Counted from the first letter of the stretch, positions 21,565-32,357 are shown. The stretch is DNA of 64,000 nt from a bacterium (GCA_030430495.1 JAUIKM010000006.1:62001-126000); one strand, 5' to 3'. Notes: generated by a model from the sequence alone, not told the origin. Made by a program: numbers and translations.

Positions 21565-22935
21565 ATGGATAAATCTCGCCGGAAATTTCTTCGCACCGGT
21601 GCGGCCTTTGGAATTGGATCTCTGTTACTGCCGTCATTCCTGACTTCGTGCAGCGATGACAACGTCCTGTTTGCCGACAAATCGCTTGGCGGTTCTCGCG
21701 TGCTCGTTATCGGCGCCGGTGTGGCCGGTTTATATGCGGCCCAGGTGCTGCGCAGCCGCGGCGCCGACGTGACGATCCTCGAAGCATCGGACAGAATCGG
21801 CGGGCGTGTGCGCGGCATGACGCTCGGCGGCACTCGCGTGTACGACCTGGGTGCCGACAGGCTGCGCGGCGATCAATCAATTCTGGCGCAGCTTGCGCAG
21901 TCGCGCGGTGCGCAGCAAATCAACGACTACTCTGTTGGAAACGTGGCACTGGACGACCTGATCGAATCGCCGAATGTGTTGCAGACCAATGCCGATATCC
22001 GCTCGTTGATCAACGCAAAAACTGCTCTGGCCGACTACAGCGGAGCGGATATTACCGTTGCCGACTACTTTAATCAGACGGGCGTCGAAGGTTTCCCCGA
22101 AATGAGGGAATGGCTGACGCACGACGCCGGAGCAGACCCGGATGAATTGGGCGCGGCGTCTTATGCAACGGAAAAAGCCCGCAGCAAGGCCGGGAACACA
22201 GTCCACCGCTTCGAAGGCAGCATGGCGCAGTTTGTTGAACAGGCGATCATCGATCCCGTGCGCGACCTCGTGCAGTTAAACAAAGTTGTCACGCGTGTCG
22301 ATTGGAGCGGCAGCACGGTAAGCGTGTCGCTGCAGGGCGGTGAAGAAATGACCGCCGACCAGGTTGTCGTCGCCGTCCCGATTAACATTTTACAGGATGG
22401 CGATATTGAGCTGGTTCCGGGTTTTTCACAGGCGCGTCAGGCGGCGGTGAACCTTATCGGCGTCGGCGAAGGTCTGGTTGCTCTGCTCGAGTTTAACGAT
22501 CGTTTCTGGTCGCCCGGCGACATCATCGGCACAAATGCCGTCACCTTGTACCGCGACATGGGACTCGGCATAGAGGGAATTCCTGCAGTACTCCGCGCCG
22601 AAGTCTACGGCCAGCGCGCTCGTGCGTACAGTGTTATTGACGCCGATGTCGTTCAGATTTTCCTCGACGAACTCGATGGCCTGTTTGATGGCGCTGCAAG
22701 CCGAAACTTCAGCAATGCAAGCGTTCAGGACTGGACATCCGAGCCGTATATCCGCAGCGCTTTTTCCTATTCTTCCCCCAACATCTTCTCGGCCCGCGCC
22801 AGCGCGGCAACGCCGATTCCCGGTAAGGTCTACTTTGCCGGCGAAGCAACCAATTTCAACGGCAATCACGGCACCGTTCACGGCGCCATGGAAACCGGCT
22901 ACCGCGCCGCAATTGAACTACTGCAAATGGCCTGA
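21565..22935 (+). CDS. FAD-dependent amine oxidase with Tat-like signal
   Basis: MDKSRRKFLRTGAAFGIG; VLVIGAGVAGLYAAQVLRSRGADVTILEASDRIGGRV; VYFAGEATNFNGNHGTVHGAMETGYRAA. Confidence 0.92.
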   Translation: MDKSRRKFLRTGAAFGIGSLLLPSFLTSCSDDNVLFADKSLGGSRVLVIGAGVAGLYAAQVLRSRGADVTILEASDRIGGRVRGMTLGGTRVYDLGADRLRGDQSILAQLAQSRGAQQINDYSVGNVALDDLIESPNVLQTNADIRSLINAKTALADYSGADITVADYFNQTGVEGFPEMREWLTHDAGADPDELGAASYATEKARSKAGNTVHRFEGSMAQFVEQAIIDPVRDLVQLNKVVTRVDWSGSTVSVSLQGGEEMTADQVVVAVPINILQDGDIELVPGFSQARQAAVNLIGVGEGLVALLEFNDRFWSPGDIIGTNAVTLYRDMGLGIEGIPAVLRAEVYGQRARAYSVIDADVVQIFLDELDGLFDGAASRNFSNASVQDWTSEPYIRSAFSYSSPNIFSARASAATPIPGKVYFAGEATNFNGNHGTVHGAMETGYRAAIELLQMA

Positions 22936-22946
22936 ACGGGATCGTC

Positions 22947-23678
22947 ATGCGAACAAAAAATTTACTCCTGATATTGTGTTGTGTCGCCGCTGTTAACAGC
23001 ACGGCCTTTGCCCAGGTCGATGTGGAACTCTCCGCCGCCTACTCATCTGTTAATGCCGAAGCCTGGAACAAAGCCGTTCAGGCTTTTAACACTTCGCGCC
23101 CCTGGTTAAACGAAGAGCAGGGGGTCGTGAGTGACGGACAAGGCGTGCGCGCGGCTTTGACTATTCCATTTGAACCCGGCTATCGCGTCGGCGCGGCATG
23201 GGAATTGGTAACAGGCGCGGCCGAATCGGCTGTGTTTCAGTCGGGTATTAACCGCGAAATCGGGCTGACCTTTAACACATTTACCGCCTTGCTGGAAGTG
23301 CAGCCCTTTGTGTTGGCCGACAGCGCCGCCGCCGCCGGCGATCCGCTGATGTCGCCCTGGGAACATCTCTCGGTGCAGGTCGGCTTTGGGTTTAATTTCA
23401 CATCCGGCAAAATCAGTTACGACGGCAGCACGGAGGACATAAATGGCGAACCCTCGGATATTTCATCCGAAGGCATCGGTCTCCTGGTCGGCGCGGCTTA
23501 TGCGATTCCAATTACCGACAATGTGTTTGTCACCTTGAATTCGCGACTCACCTGGATGCCGTCCATTGATCTCGCGGGTTTTCCCGAGGCGATTCACAAC
23601 ACGCCGTTGGTCGGATTGCAGAGCGAGTCGACGGTATTGTTGATTACTAGCGGCGCGGGTATTAAACTGCGTCTCTGA
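22947..23678 (+). CDS. Hypothetical exported (outer-membrane-like) protein
   Basis: Signal peptide and beta-rich sequence; overlaps nothing on the strand. Confidence 0.65.
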   Translation: MRTKNLLLILCCVAAVNSTAFAQVDVELSAAYSSVNAEAWNKAVQAFNTSRPWLNEEQGVVSDGQGVRAALTIPFEPGYRVGAAWELVTGAAESAVFQSGINREIGLTFNTFTALLEVQPFVLADSAAAAGDPLMSPWEHLSVQVGFGFNFTSGKISYDGSTEDINGEPSDISSEGIGLLVGAAYAIPITDNVFVTLNSRLTWMPSIDLAGFPEAIHNTPLVGLQSESTVLLITSGAGIKLRL

Positions 23679-23734
23679 TTGAGACTGTGAAATCCGGTCT
23701 GTTCGTCCCAGTGTTTAACTCACCGGAACTTTGC

Positions 23735-24349
23735 ATGTTAAAGCGCCGTCCTCGTCGCATTGATACCTCGCTGTTCGGTGTACCCGGCTTGCTGCTGTTA
23801 AGTGTGCTCGGACTGTGCCTCAATGCAATTGTGCTGGCTGCCCAGTCGGCCGGGGCGGATGTGCTTGCGGTTCAGGATATTAACAGCGGAACCGGCCGGC
23901 AATTCGAGACGGTCGCTCACCTTTCGGCCATGGGCGTCGCCGCCGTGATTATTGTCGCCAGCGTTCTTGTTCATTACGAAGCCTTGCGCCTGCTCTCGGT
24001 AATCGCCAAACGCATTCCGATCAAACCGCGAGCGCGCGTCATGATCGGCATTTTTTACATCGTGGTTCTGCACTTCATCGAAATCTGGTTTTTCGCCTTC
24101 GGTTTTTTGTACCTCGACGGCATTCAGGCTTTTGGCAAGCTGGCCGGCATGGCCCACGACGGCATCATGGAGTACGTGTATTTTTCCGCCGTCTGTTATT
24201 CAACCCTCGGCTTCGGCGACATCGTTCCGGAAGGACCCTTGCGTTTGTTGTGTGCGGCCGAAGCGCTGCTTGGCCTGATCATGATCACCTGGTCGGCCTC
24301 CTACACATACCTGCAGATGCAGCGCCACTGGCACCCGGACCGCGACTGA
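23735..24349 (+). CDS. Ion channel (Ion_trans_2-like potassium channel) protein
   Basis: Hydrophobic helices and pore signature YSTLGFGDIVPEGPLR. Confidence 0.75.
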   Translation: MLKRRPRRIDTSLFGVPGLLLLSVLGLCLNAIVLAAQSAGADVLAVQDINSGTGRQFETVAHLSAMGVAAVIIVASVLVHYEALRLLSVIAKRIPIKPRARVMIGIFYIVVLHFIEIWFFAFGFLYLDGIQAFGKLAGMAHDGIMEYVYFSAVCYSTLGFGDIVPEGPLRLLCAAEALLGLIMITWSASYTYLQMQRHWHPDRD

Positions 24350-24955
24350 CGGACACCTGTGTTTCCTGCGCAACTCTGATCGCTTTGAATCCGTCGCTCT
24401 GCTCCGGCTTCAGGCTCCTTGATTCTTTTGTTTGTCATCGTGCCGCAAGCCGGACCGCTCATACCCACGTTTTTCCGCCCGTTCAGCTTCAATCGTCGCC
24501 CGTTGACGGTGTTATTATTGCTCGGCGACACATAGGCGTGCACCTTGCGGACGTTGAAGCGCCCGGAAGAATCAACCGCGCTGCGTCGGGGCGTCCAGTT
24601 GGAATGGACGTTCACACGAGAGTCATCCGTCAGGAAACGCTTGCGTCGTACCGTTGATCGCCCCGACATCTGATTAAGAAAACGCAGCTTCACTGGGGAC
24701 TGTAACACAGGCAAGCCCGGGATGGCGTATGGGTTGGCGCTGTACCACCTCGTTGACCGGCCGTACTGCCTTTCCCTGGAGTCGTCCGCAGCGCCCTGAA
24801 CCCATGGCCTGTTCTGTTTGACTTTCCGGACCGGTCTGCACCTGCCTGCCGCCAATCGAGCAGTCGGCTTTCGCCGGGAATTGCCGGAATTTTCAGATCT
24901 TTAAGCTTGCCGTTCAAAACAAACAGACCGAAAGTCATCTAGCACGGGAGTCAGT

Positions 24956-25369
24956 ATGGCCAAGTCTGCCGGATATTCGACGCGCACCCTGGCGCAGAAA
25001 CTGGGCTACAAAGCCGGGCAGCGCGTTTCACTCATTAATGCGCCGCAGCACTATATTGACATTCTCGGCCCGCTGCCCGCCGACGTCGATGTTTCGAGCA
25101 GTCTCCGCCCGCAGTCGGACATCGTACACTGTTTCTGCCGCTCCAATTCCGAGCTTGAAACAGCCTGGTCCGATTTGAAATCGGCGATCAACAAAAACGG
25201 CAGCCTCTGGATTTCCTGGCCGAAAAAGTCGTCGCCGATGGCGGGCGACATCAGCGAGGATACGATTCGCGGGGCGGCGCTGGCCGGTGGTCTTGTCGAC
25301 GTCAAGGTTTGTGCCGTGGATGCCGACTGGTCCGGCCTTAAACTCATGTACCGCCGCGTGGATCGCTGA
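24956..25369 (+). CDS. DUF3052-family protein
   Basis: GYSTRTLAQKLGYKAGQRVSLINAP...LWISWPKKSS. Confidence 0.8.
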   Translation: MAKSAGYSTRTLAQKLGYKAGQRVSLINAPQHYIDILGPLPADVDVSSSLRPQSDIVHCFCRSNSELETAWSDLKSAINKNGSLWISWPKKSSPMAGDISEDTIRGAALAGGLVDVKVCAVDADWSGLKLMYRRVDR

Positions 25370-25538
25370 CGTTTTTGACAGACCGGAACTTCAGCCGGTG
25401 GCGAACAACTCAAGCCGCCAACCGGAATCGATTCCGCTGCTCGCGTGTCAGCCAGAAGCGACCGGCCTGTTATTCAGCGAAGTCAATCAGCTGCGGTGCG
25501 CAAACGCGATCAATCAAGCAACAAATGCCGGGTTCACG

Positions 25539-28500
25539 ATGGCGAAGATTGTCCTCCGATTGTTATCCTGCATACTCCCGTTCAGCCTGTCTATTGCGGC
25601 GGCGACTGCGCAGACCGCATGGGTCGGTCCGCCCGATACAAGTGACTTTCCATCCGTTCACCTGCCGATCATCCTGCTCGACGAGCAAAACCAGCTTGTT
25701 ACCGATCCTTCGGCCTCGGATTTTGGCGTTCGCGAAAACAGCTTTGACCGGCCGATTGAATCGCTCGTATGTTCGCCGCTTCCGCAGCAGCAACTGTCAT
25801 CGGTCCTGATGATTGATGTGTCCGAATCGATGGCCGTCCAGTACCTCGACATGGCCCGCGACGCCGCGCTCACCTGGTTAAACATGCTCGACTTTGAGAC
25901 GTCCGAGTGCGCCCTGGCCTCCTTCAACGACCGCAATGCAGTTAACGCCGATTTTACCGATAATCGATCCGAAATTGAATCCGCGCTAAGTCTGCTCGAA
26001 GCGCGCGGGAACACCAGTTTTAATGCAGCCCTGCTCGATCCCAAAGCCGCGGCGCTCGACATTGCATCGACCGGACGTTACCAACCAATTGTTATCATCC
26101 TGACAGACGGCGATTCCAACGGCAGCGAAACCGCTATCCTCAACAAACTTGAGGGCAGCGGTATTCGCGTGTACAGCATCCTCCTGGGCATCGAAATTCC
26201 GGCGCTCCTGCAAACGGTCGCCGATGCCAGCGGCGGACTGGCCTTTGCCAATGTTAACACGCCTGCCGCGGCCCGCGCGGCCTTTGCCCGCATTTTTGTT
26301 CATGCATCGGGCGGTGAACCCTGTCGTTTAACCTGGACCGCTGCAGATGACTGTAGTACCGCGCGCGACGTCGAAGTGTTGTATCGCGATATCCTCGTCG
26401 CGGAGACCGACTATGAAATGGGAATCGAGATATTTCCCTCCGTCGCCTGGACAACAGTGTATCAGGACCTGGGGGAAGTTGAACCCGCTACGACCCGGTC
26501 GTTTAACCTGACAATGTGCGCCGGTGATGTGCCCGTTGACATTGAGGGATTGCGTATTTCAAATCCCGCCGTGACAATCACAAACTACAACGGCGCTCAA
26601 CCGCCTTTTGAGCTGGGTGCGGGCGAGCAGCGAACAATTGAATGTGAATATCTCGCGCCCGACTCCCTGCAGCGCTACATCGAAATTGAAATTGAATCCG
26701 ACGCCTGCCGTGCCGCGCGATCCACTGTCCTGGCCGGTTTTCGCGGCGCCCGGCGCATCGGCGCGGGACTGACCCTGCGCCATCCCAATGGCGGCGAAGT
26801 ATTTACAGTGGGTGAAGACGTCGAAATTCGCTGGGAAGGCAGCGCCGCGTTTAACCGCTGTAGAGTTGAGCTCAGTTCCGACAACGGCGGCTCCTGGAAT
26901 GTTGTCGGCGAAACAGAGGCTCTTAACACTTTGACGTGGCGCGCCGCCGAACCCGTCGGCAACCAATGGCTTGCTCGTGTCAGCGCTTTAAACAGAGACG
27001 GCGGCGACGGCTCCTGGGCGTGGGGTTCACAACGCTCCGGCGCAGCAGCGGTCCGCGACCTGGCCGTCGACGACCTCGGGCGCATATTCGTGATCGGCGA
27101 CTTTGCCGCGCAGGTGGATCTGGGCGATGGATTTCTTCTGCAAAGTGAAGGACTGCGTGATGTGTTTCTCGCCGAGCTTTCGCCCGCCGGCCGTGTTGTT
27201 AACGCGCTGTCTTTTGGCGGCGACGGCGACGACTATGCCGCGGCCATCGAACTCGACGGCAACAACGGCGCAGTTTTCCTGGCCGCGTTTAACGGAACGG
27301 CACTGCTGCAGAATGAGCTGTATACGTCCAACGGCAACTCCGACTTCATCCTGGGGCGCATTTCGCCGGGACTGTCTGTGTCGGATGTGTTTACATTCGG
27401 CAGTCCCGCGCAGGACGTGCCGGGCGACCTGGCGCTGGCCTCAAACGGCGATATTGTTGTCGTTGGCTCCATCGGTGCGGATATCGAAATGTTTAATCGC
27501 GATTTAACTGTCAAAGGCGCATTCGCAGCCGCCATGATTAAACTGAGTCGCAACTATCAACCGCTCAACCTGAACATCGTCGATGGCGACGCACTCAACA
27601 TCACCCCGATTGATCGTTTTACATGTGTTGCGCTCGACGCGCGCGACCGGGTCTACGCCGCCGGCGCAATCTCCCGCGGCGCGAAATTTAAAGGTGCGGA
27701 ACTCACGCACAGCGGCGTTGCCGGCGATATACTTGTTGCGCTTTATCGCGAGGACGGCGCCGAACATCTGGCATTCACACTCAATTCCTCCGCCGACGTC
27801 TTTGCCTCGGACATCCTGGCCGATGTCGACAATCAATTTGTGGTGTGCGGCGAAGTCGGCAGTCTCGACTTGACCGGCGCGGGCGCGCCACTGCGTGCAG
27901 GCGGCATTCGCAATGTTTTTGTTGGAATGTTTCAGCGCGACGGCCGGGTCAACTGGGCCGATGTGTACGGCGATGTCAGCACCGCTCTTTCGCCGCGCAT
28001 GGAGCACGCCGCGGAACGGGATCAGATTGTCATGGGCCTGACCTATTCGCGCCGAATACGCTTCGGTTTGTTTAACCTCATCGACGGCGGCGGCGACGTC
28101 GACGGTGTTTTTGGCGACATGGCTCTCGTTCGTTTCGACTACGACGGGGACGTACAGCAGGCCGAGAGTTTCGGCAGTCTCACAATCGATCAACTGACGG
28201 CGATGACGCTGCGTTCCGACAACCTGCTCGCTCTGGGCGGCACGTTTCAGGCGCCGCTGACATTGAGCGACACAACGTTGACGCCGGCCGGCCGGCAGGA
28301 CATGTTTGTCTGGAATTACTTTGGCGCAAACGGCATTGTCTCCGATCAGTCCAACCGCACCTGGACGGTTACCGACCACAGCTTTGAGACCGTGGATATC
28401 GATTTTGGCCTCTGCGCGGTTAACACCGCCTGCGAGCGTCTTTTTGATTCCGTGCTTGTTAATAGCAGTGAAATTGCCGCTACAGTAGATGCGTTTCAGT

Positions 28501-29693
28501 TCGGCGTCGGCGATATCGACGACTTTCAACTCGTTGCGCCCTCGCTGCCTCTGTCTATAGAAGGCGACAGCGATGCCGCGCTTGAGCTGCGTTTTACACC
28601 GCGCCGTGTCGGACCGCATCAGATTGAATTGAACTTCATTGCCGCCGGAGGCCGCACCCTGCGAACTGTCACCGTGCGCGGCGAAGGTTACATCCCGGAC
28701 ATTGCGCTGGAGTCCGGACTGATCGACTTTGGCGAGGTCGTCGTCGGTACTGAGAAGGTGTTAACGGAAGTTGTCCTGCGCAATGTCGGTGTGGAAAATG
28801 AGACAATCGACCGCATCGCACTCGGCGGTCCGGACCTGTTGCAGTTTGACTTTACATCGCTTGATTTGCCCGTCACGCTTGCACCGTCGGAAACGCTGGA
28901 ACTCGAGCTCAGTTTTACACCGCAGAGAACCGGTCGTTTTTCCTCTTCAATTGTCTTTGAATCCGACTCCGAAATACTGCGGGAGGAGCTGAGTCTGTTC
29001 GGCACGGGCGTTCAGCAGAGCATTCGCATTTTTGTTGAAGACGCGGCGGCCGCCGTTGGCGACGACGTCGATATTGTCGTCAAGGCCGAGCATTCGCTGG
29101 ACCTGGCGGACGTGGAGTTTATCGAGCTTGATGTTGAACTCGACCTCAATGCTTTTCTGCTTTCTCCGCGCGACCCGGCGCTGCGCAGTATGTTTAACGC
29201 CGGTCGTTATACTATTCCGCTCACGCTCCAGGTTCCGGCGACGCCCGGTGAACACGAGCTTGCGCGGCTCGGTTTTACCGCACTTCTCGGCCCCGAGTCT
29301 GAATCTCAGCTTTTGTTAAGTCTGCCCAACCCGGATCAGATTCCGCAGGATGTGCGGACGGACGACGGCCTGTTTCGATTGCGGGAACTTTGTGAAGCCG
29401 GCAATGCTCTGCGCCTGTTTAACAATGGCGGCGACTTTGGGCTGGCAAATGTCAATGTGGAATCGTCTGCGGTGTCGATGACGTTTGAGGCTCACTTCCC
29501 GGGTCGCGATCACGCCTCAATCTGTTTGTACACATCACTTGGCGACTTGGCGGCGGTGTACTACGATGCGGCCATGCAGCCGGGCGCATGGGAGTTTTCG
29601 GCCGACATTGCAACTCTTGCATCGGGTGTTTACTATCTGGTTCTGCGCTCGGGGACTTTGGTCTCGACTGCGCCGCTCGTCATTGGCCGCTGA
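25539..29693 (+). CDS. Large secreted protein: VWA domain, choice-of-anchor-like repeats, type IX-like C-terminal sorting domain
   Basis: Signal peptide MAKIVLRLLSCILPFSLSIAAATAQ; SSVLMIDVSESM MIDAS; FGEVVVGTEKVLTEVVLRNVG; C-terminal LASGVYYLVLRSGTLVSTAPLVIGR. Confidence 0.85.
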   Translation: MAKIVLRLLSCILPFSLSIAAATAQTAWVGPPDTSDFPSVHLPIILLDEQNQLVTDPSASDFGVRENSFDRPIESLVCSPLPQQQLSSVLMIDVSESMAVQYLDMARDAALTWLNMLDFETSECALASFNDRNAVNADFTDNRSEIESALSLLEARGNTSFNAALLDPKAAALDIASTGRYQPIVIILTDGDSNGSETAILNKLEGSGIRVYSILLGIEIPALLQTVADASGGLAFANVNTPAAARAAFARIFVHASGGEPCRLTWTAADDCSTARDVEVLYRDILVAETDYEMGIEIFPSVAWTTVYQDLGEVEPATTRSFNLTMCAGDVPVDIEGLRISNPAVTITNYNGAQPPFELGAGEQRTIECEYLAPDSLQRYIEIEIESDACRAARSTVLAGFRGARRIGAGLTLRHPNGGEVFTVGEDVEIRWEGSAAFNRCRVELSSDNGGSWNVVGETEALNTLTWRAAEPVGNQWLARVSALNRDGGDGSWAWGSQRSGAAAVRDLAVDDLGRIFVIGDFAAQVDLGDGFLLQSEGLRDVFLAELSPAGRVVNALSFGGDGDDYAAAIELDGNNGAVFLAAFNGTALLQNELYTSNGNSDFILGRISPGLSVSDVFTFGSPAQDVPGDLALASNGDIVVVGSIGADIEMFNRDLTVKGAFAAAMIKLSRNYQPLNLNIVDGDALNITPIDRFTCVALDARDRVYAAGAISRGAKFKGAELTHSGVAGDILVALYREDGAEHLAFTLNSSADVFASDILADVDNQFVVCGEVGSLDLTGAGAPLRAGGIRNVFVGMFQRDGRVNWADVYGDVSTALSPRMEHAAERDQIVMGLTYSRRIRFGLFNLIDGGGDVDGVFGDMALVRFDYDGDVQQAESFGSLTIDQLTAMTLRSDNLLALGGTFQAPLTLSDTTLTPAGRQDMFVWNYFGANGIVSDQSNRTWTVTDHSFETVDIDFGLCAVNTACERLFDSVLVNSSEIAATVDAFQFGVGDIDDFQLVAPSLPLSIEGDSDAALELRFTPRRVGPHQIELNFIAAGGRTLRTVTVRGEGYIPDIALESGLIDFGEVVVGTEKVLTEVVLRNVGVENETIDRIALGGPDLLQFDFTSLDLPVTLAPSETLELELSFTPQRTGRFSSSIVFESDSEILREELSLFGTGVQQSIRIFVEDAAAAVGDDVDIVVKAEHSLDLADVEFIELDVELDLNAFLLSPRDPALRSMFNAGRYTIPLTLQVPATPGEHELARLGFTALLGPESESQLLLSLPNPDQIPQDVRTDDGLFRLRELCEAGNALRLFNNGGDFGLANVNVESSAVSMTFEAHFPGRDHASICLYTSLGDLAAVYYDAAMQPGAWEFSADIATLASGVYYLVLRSGTLVSTAPLVIGR

Positions 29694-29814
29694 TCTGTTC
29701 CTGATTTCTGCAAAGCCACTTTTGTTTGTCACCTGGCTGGAAGCGCCAGGTCTTCCAACTTGTTTGATGCTCTTAAACAAATGTGTTGAAACCCGGTTTG
29801 AATACTCCGCGCTT

Positions 29815-30260
29815 CGAAACCACCGACAAACAGAAGAAAAAAGCAAGCCGAACAGCGGCAGGGGAGGCGGCCCGGCTTTCAATCGACGCATGCGGGTTTG
29901 GCGTTTGGCTCAGTGCGAGCCTGTTTACATCTCTGAGCCTGACAATGTCAACAAAACGGCACGCTACCTGAAGCCGACTTAAACGAACTCGCTTCCTATC
30001 CCACCGACAAACAGAAAGAAAAAAGCAAGCCGTACAGCGGCAGGGGGAGGCGGCCCGGCTTTCAATCGACGCATGCGGGTTTGGCGGCTTAGTCAACGCG
30101 AGCGGTTGTGTGAAGTGCCGAGCCTCGAACGTACAACACAATGGTGTGAACTGGACCCGATTAATCCACACTTTAAACCCGCTGACAAACAAAAGAAAAA
30201 AGCAAGCCGAAAACCCGCAGGGGAGGCGGCGAAGCCTCTTGCGGGTTTGGCAGTGTTGCA
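29815..30260. repeat. Imperfect tandem array, three units of ~180 bp period
   Basis: GACAAACAGAAGAAAAAAGCAAGCCG...CGGCAGGGGAGGCGGC cores starting ~29822, ~30004, ~30183. Confidence 0.85.
30185..30250 (-). terminator. Terminator-like hairpin in third repeat copy, downstream of the minus-strand barrel gene
   Basis: Minus strand AAACCCGCAAGAGGC-ttcgcc-GCCTCCCCTGCGGGTTTTCGGCTTGCTTTTTTC. Confidence 0.7.
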
Positions 30261-30289
30261 AGTTGTTTGTTTAAGTGTCGGAAGCGTTG

Positions 30290-31606
30290 TCAGAAGAACT
30301 GGCCGAATTCGATCTGCATGTCGACCGAGATGGCAAAGACGTCATTGGTGTATTGTTCGCTGTCGGGAATGTCGAGCTGATTGCCGTCGTCGAACAGGTC
30401 AATCTTGAAAGTCGTCGGCTGTTGTACGTAGTAATCGAACGTCACGGCGGTGGTCATGAATTTGAACGCTTTGTACGAGACAGCCAGGCGCGGGCCGACG
30501 CTCATGATCTGGCGCTGCACCGAGATTGTTTCCCTGTTGCCGAGCAAGGTGTACAGCGCAAGCAACGTGTTCCACTCATCCGTTACCGGGGCAAGTTGAC
30601 CCGCGATGCGCACGTCGTTTAACTGCATCGTTTCGTCCGCCAGCGCCACGCCGAAGCCCGCCTCAACAGCGAAATTGTCCTGTTTAACCACGCGGTACAT
30701 CGCGTTGATCGAATACTGCGTGTAATCCTGTGTGAAGGTGGTAAACACGCCGCCCGGCGTGCCGTTGATCTGGATGTCGTCCGCGTCGGCGTACATAAAG
30801 TTAAGTGCAAAGTCGTCGTAGGCCACGCCAATGTGATAAGCAAAACGCTGTGTCGTGGCGGGCGGCCGATTCAGTCCGATCTCATCAATCGGCGCGTTGA
30901 GATAGTCGAGCGACTGCGCAAAAACACCAAACTGATAACCGCCGTTGATGCGCAGGTTGTTCTCAACCTCAGCAAAGTCTTCAACAATCTGATCGACGAC
31001 CGCAACGCCTTTGATCGGGTTGACCGCTGACGGTGTGCGCGACGAGTTAAACACCGGTGCGTCGGACATTCCATCGGCATGTGAGATTTTGTCCACCTTG
31101 CGCGCGGGAATGTTTTCCTCAATTTCATCCGGAAGCGAATTGTTAACAACGACCGGAACATCCTCGTTTAACTCGGGCATTGCCGGCGGAGTTGAAGTTT
31201 TTGTTGGAGTTTTGCTCTGGGCAGTTGCCGGGGGAGTGTCCGTTGTGTTTAACTCGACCTGTTGTTGGGGGTTGGTCCATTCCGCGTCCGGCGCGTTCAT
31301 TGCGAGCGGCTCGACGGGTTGCACGATGGGCGGATTTGTCGGCAGATCGGCGACCATGGGGGAATCGGAGCCGGAGAAAAACATCCAGGCGCTCGCACCC
31401 GCAACAAGGGCTACCGATGCCGCCGCCGCCAGACGAAGCGGGGACGTGAGGAGCGCGAAGCGACGGAAAAAAAATGTGCCGGACGGAGTCGTGCCGGAGA
31501 GGATTTTGCGGTTGAGCAGCATGTTGGCTTCCGCCTTGCTCATGACCGGAGCTTCCTTGCGCGCCTTTTCCAGATACTTGTCTACAATATGTCGCGTTTT
31601 GTCCAT
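30290..31606 (-). CDS. Anti-sigma-like N-terminus + single TM + Pro-rich linker + outer-membrane beta-barrel
   Basis: Cytosolic N-terminal segment, LAAAASVALVAGASAWMFF TM, beta-strand-rich C-terminus ending EFGQFF; directly downstream of an ECF sigma gene. Confidence 0.7.
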   Translation of the reverse strand: MDKTRHIVDKYLEKARKEAPVMSKAEANMLLNRKILSGTTPSGTFFFRRFALLTSPLRLAAAASVALVAGASAWMFFSGSDSPMVADLPTNPPIVQPVEPLAMNAPDAEWTNPQQQVELNTTDTPPATAQSKTPTKTSTPPAMPELNEDVPVVVNNSLPDEIEENIPARKVDKISHADGMSDAPVFNSSRTPSAVNPIKGVAVVDQIVEDFAEVENNLRINGGYQFGVFAQSLDYLNAPIDEIGLNRPPATTQRFAYHIGVAYDDFALNFMYADADDIQINGTPGGVFTTFTQDYTQYSINAMYRVVKQDNFAVEAGFGVALADETMQLNDVRIAGQLAPVTDEWNTLLALYTLLGNRETISVQRQIMSVGPRLAVSYKAFKFMTTAVTFDYYVQQPTTFKIDLFDDGNQLDIPDSEQYTNDVFAISVDMQIEFGQFF

Positions 31607-31616
31607 AGAGTCAGCC

Positions 31617-32219
31617 TTAAGCGCCCTGTCCGAGCAGGACCCGCAGGTCCGGCGCGTGCTCCACCGATTCCTGCGGCACGTTTGAATGCCGTTGTTGAAA
31701 CAATTCTTCTGGTTCGATCACTTTCGTCAGGATTTTCTGCAGTTTTTCGCGTCCGCGTTTGAGGCGGGATTTGACGCCGGAGAGGGAGCCGCCCTGGACG
31801 GCGCGGATATCTTCGAGCGAGAGGCCGACGATTTCGAACATCACGAGCGCTTCGCGTTGCGCCTCGGGCAGTTCGTCCATGGCGCGGTAGAGCACATCGA
31901 CGTCGTGACTGGTTTCGGGCGCGGAGCCGCGGTCGCGGATGTCGTTGGCGCGTTCCCAGTCGAATACTCCAAAGAGGGAGCGACGTTTGGAGTTGCGCCA
32001 GTGCCGCCGGCGGGCGATCGTCAGCACATAACTGAGGAAGGCCTCGCGGTTGCGCACGCCGTCGAAGTGTTCGTAGGCGAGCAGGAGAGTATCGCTGACG
32101 AGATCGCGCGCTTCCTCGGCATCGCGGGTCATACCACGGGCAAAGCGCGCCAGTCTGTCGTGGACGCTGTTCCAGAGGTCGAGGAAGTCTTGCTGTTTTT
32201 GTTTGTCTGTGTCGGTCAT
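31617..32219 (-). CDS. RNA polymerase sigma-70 factor, ECF subfamily
   Basis: RDLVSDTLLLAYEHFDGVRNREAFLSYVLTIARR; LPEAQREALVMFEIVGLSLEDIRAVQGGSLSGVKSRLKRGREKL. Confidence 0.9.
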   Translation of the reverse strand: MTDTDKQKQQDFLDLWNSVHDRLARFARGMTRDAEEARDLVSDTLLLAYEHFDGVRNREAFLSYVLTIARRRHWRNSKRRSLFGVFDWERANDIRDRGSAPETSHDVDVLYRAMDELPEAQREALVMFEIVGLSLEDIRAVQGGSLSGVKSRLKRGREKLQKILTKVIEPEELFQQRHSNVPQESVEHAPDLRVLLGQGA

Positions 32220-32357
32220 CGCAGCCTGCTCTATCGTCGTTCCATGGAGAAGAAACACGAGTCGCCGGAAAGATTCACGTGCAGCGGGAATTTTTTGGGA
32301 ATAATGGCTGAGGGACGGAAAGGGTGCAGGAAAAGTTGCGTCGCGTCTGTTCTGAAG

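Noticed and set aside
29815-30260. CRISPR array at the 180-bp period repeats
   Set aside because: Repeat and spacer are both ~90 bp and spacers are diverged copies of each other; tandem duplication explains it
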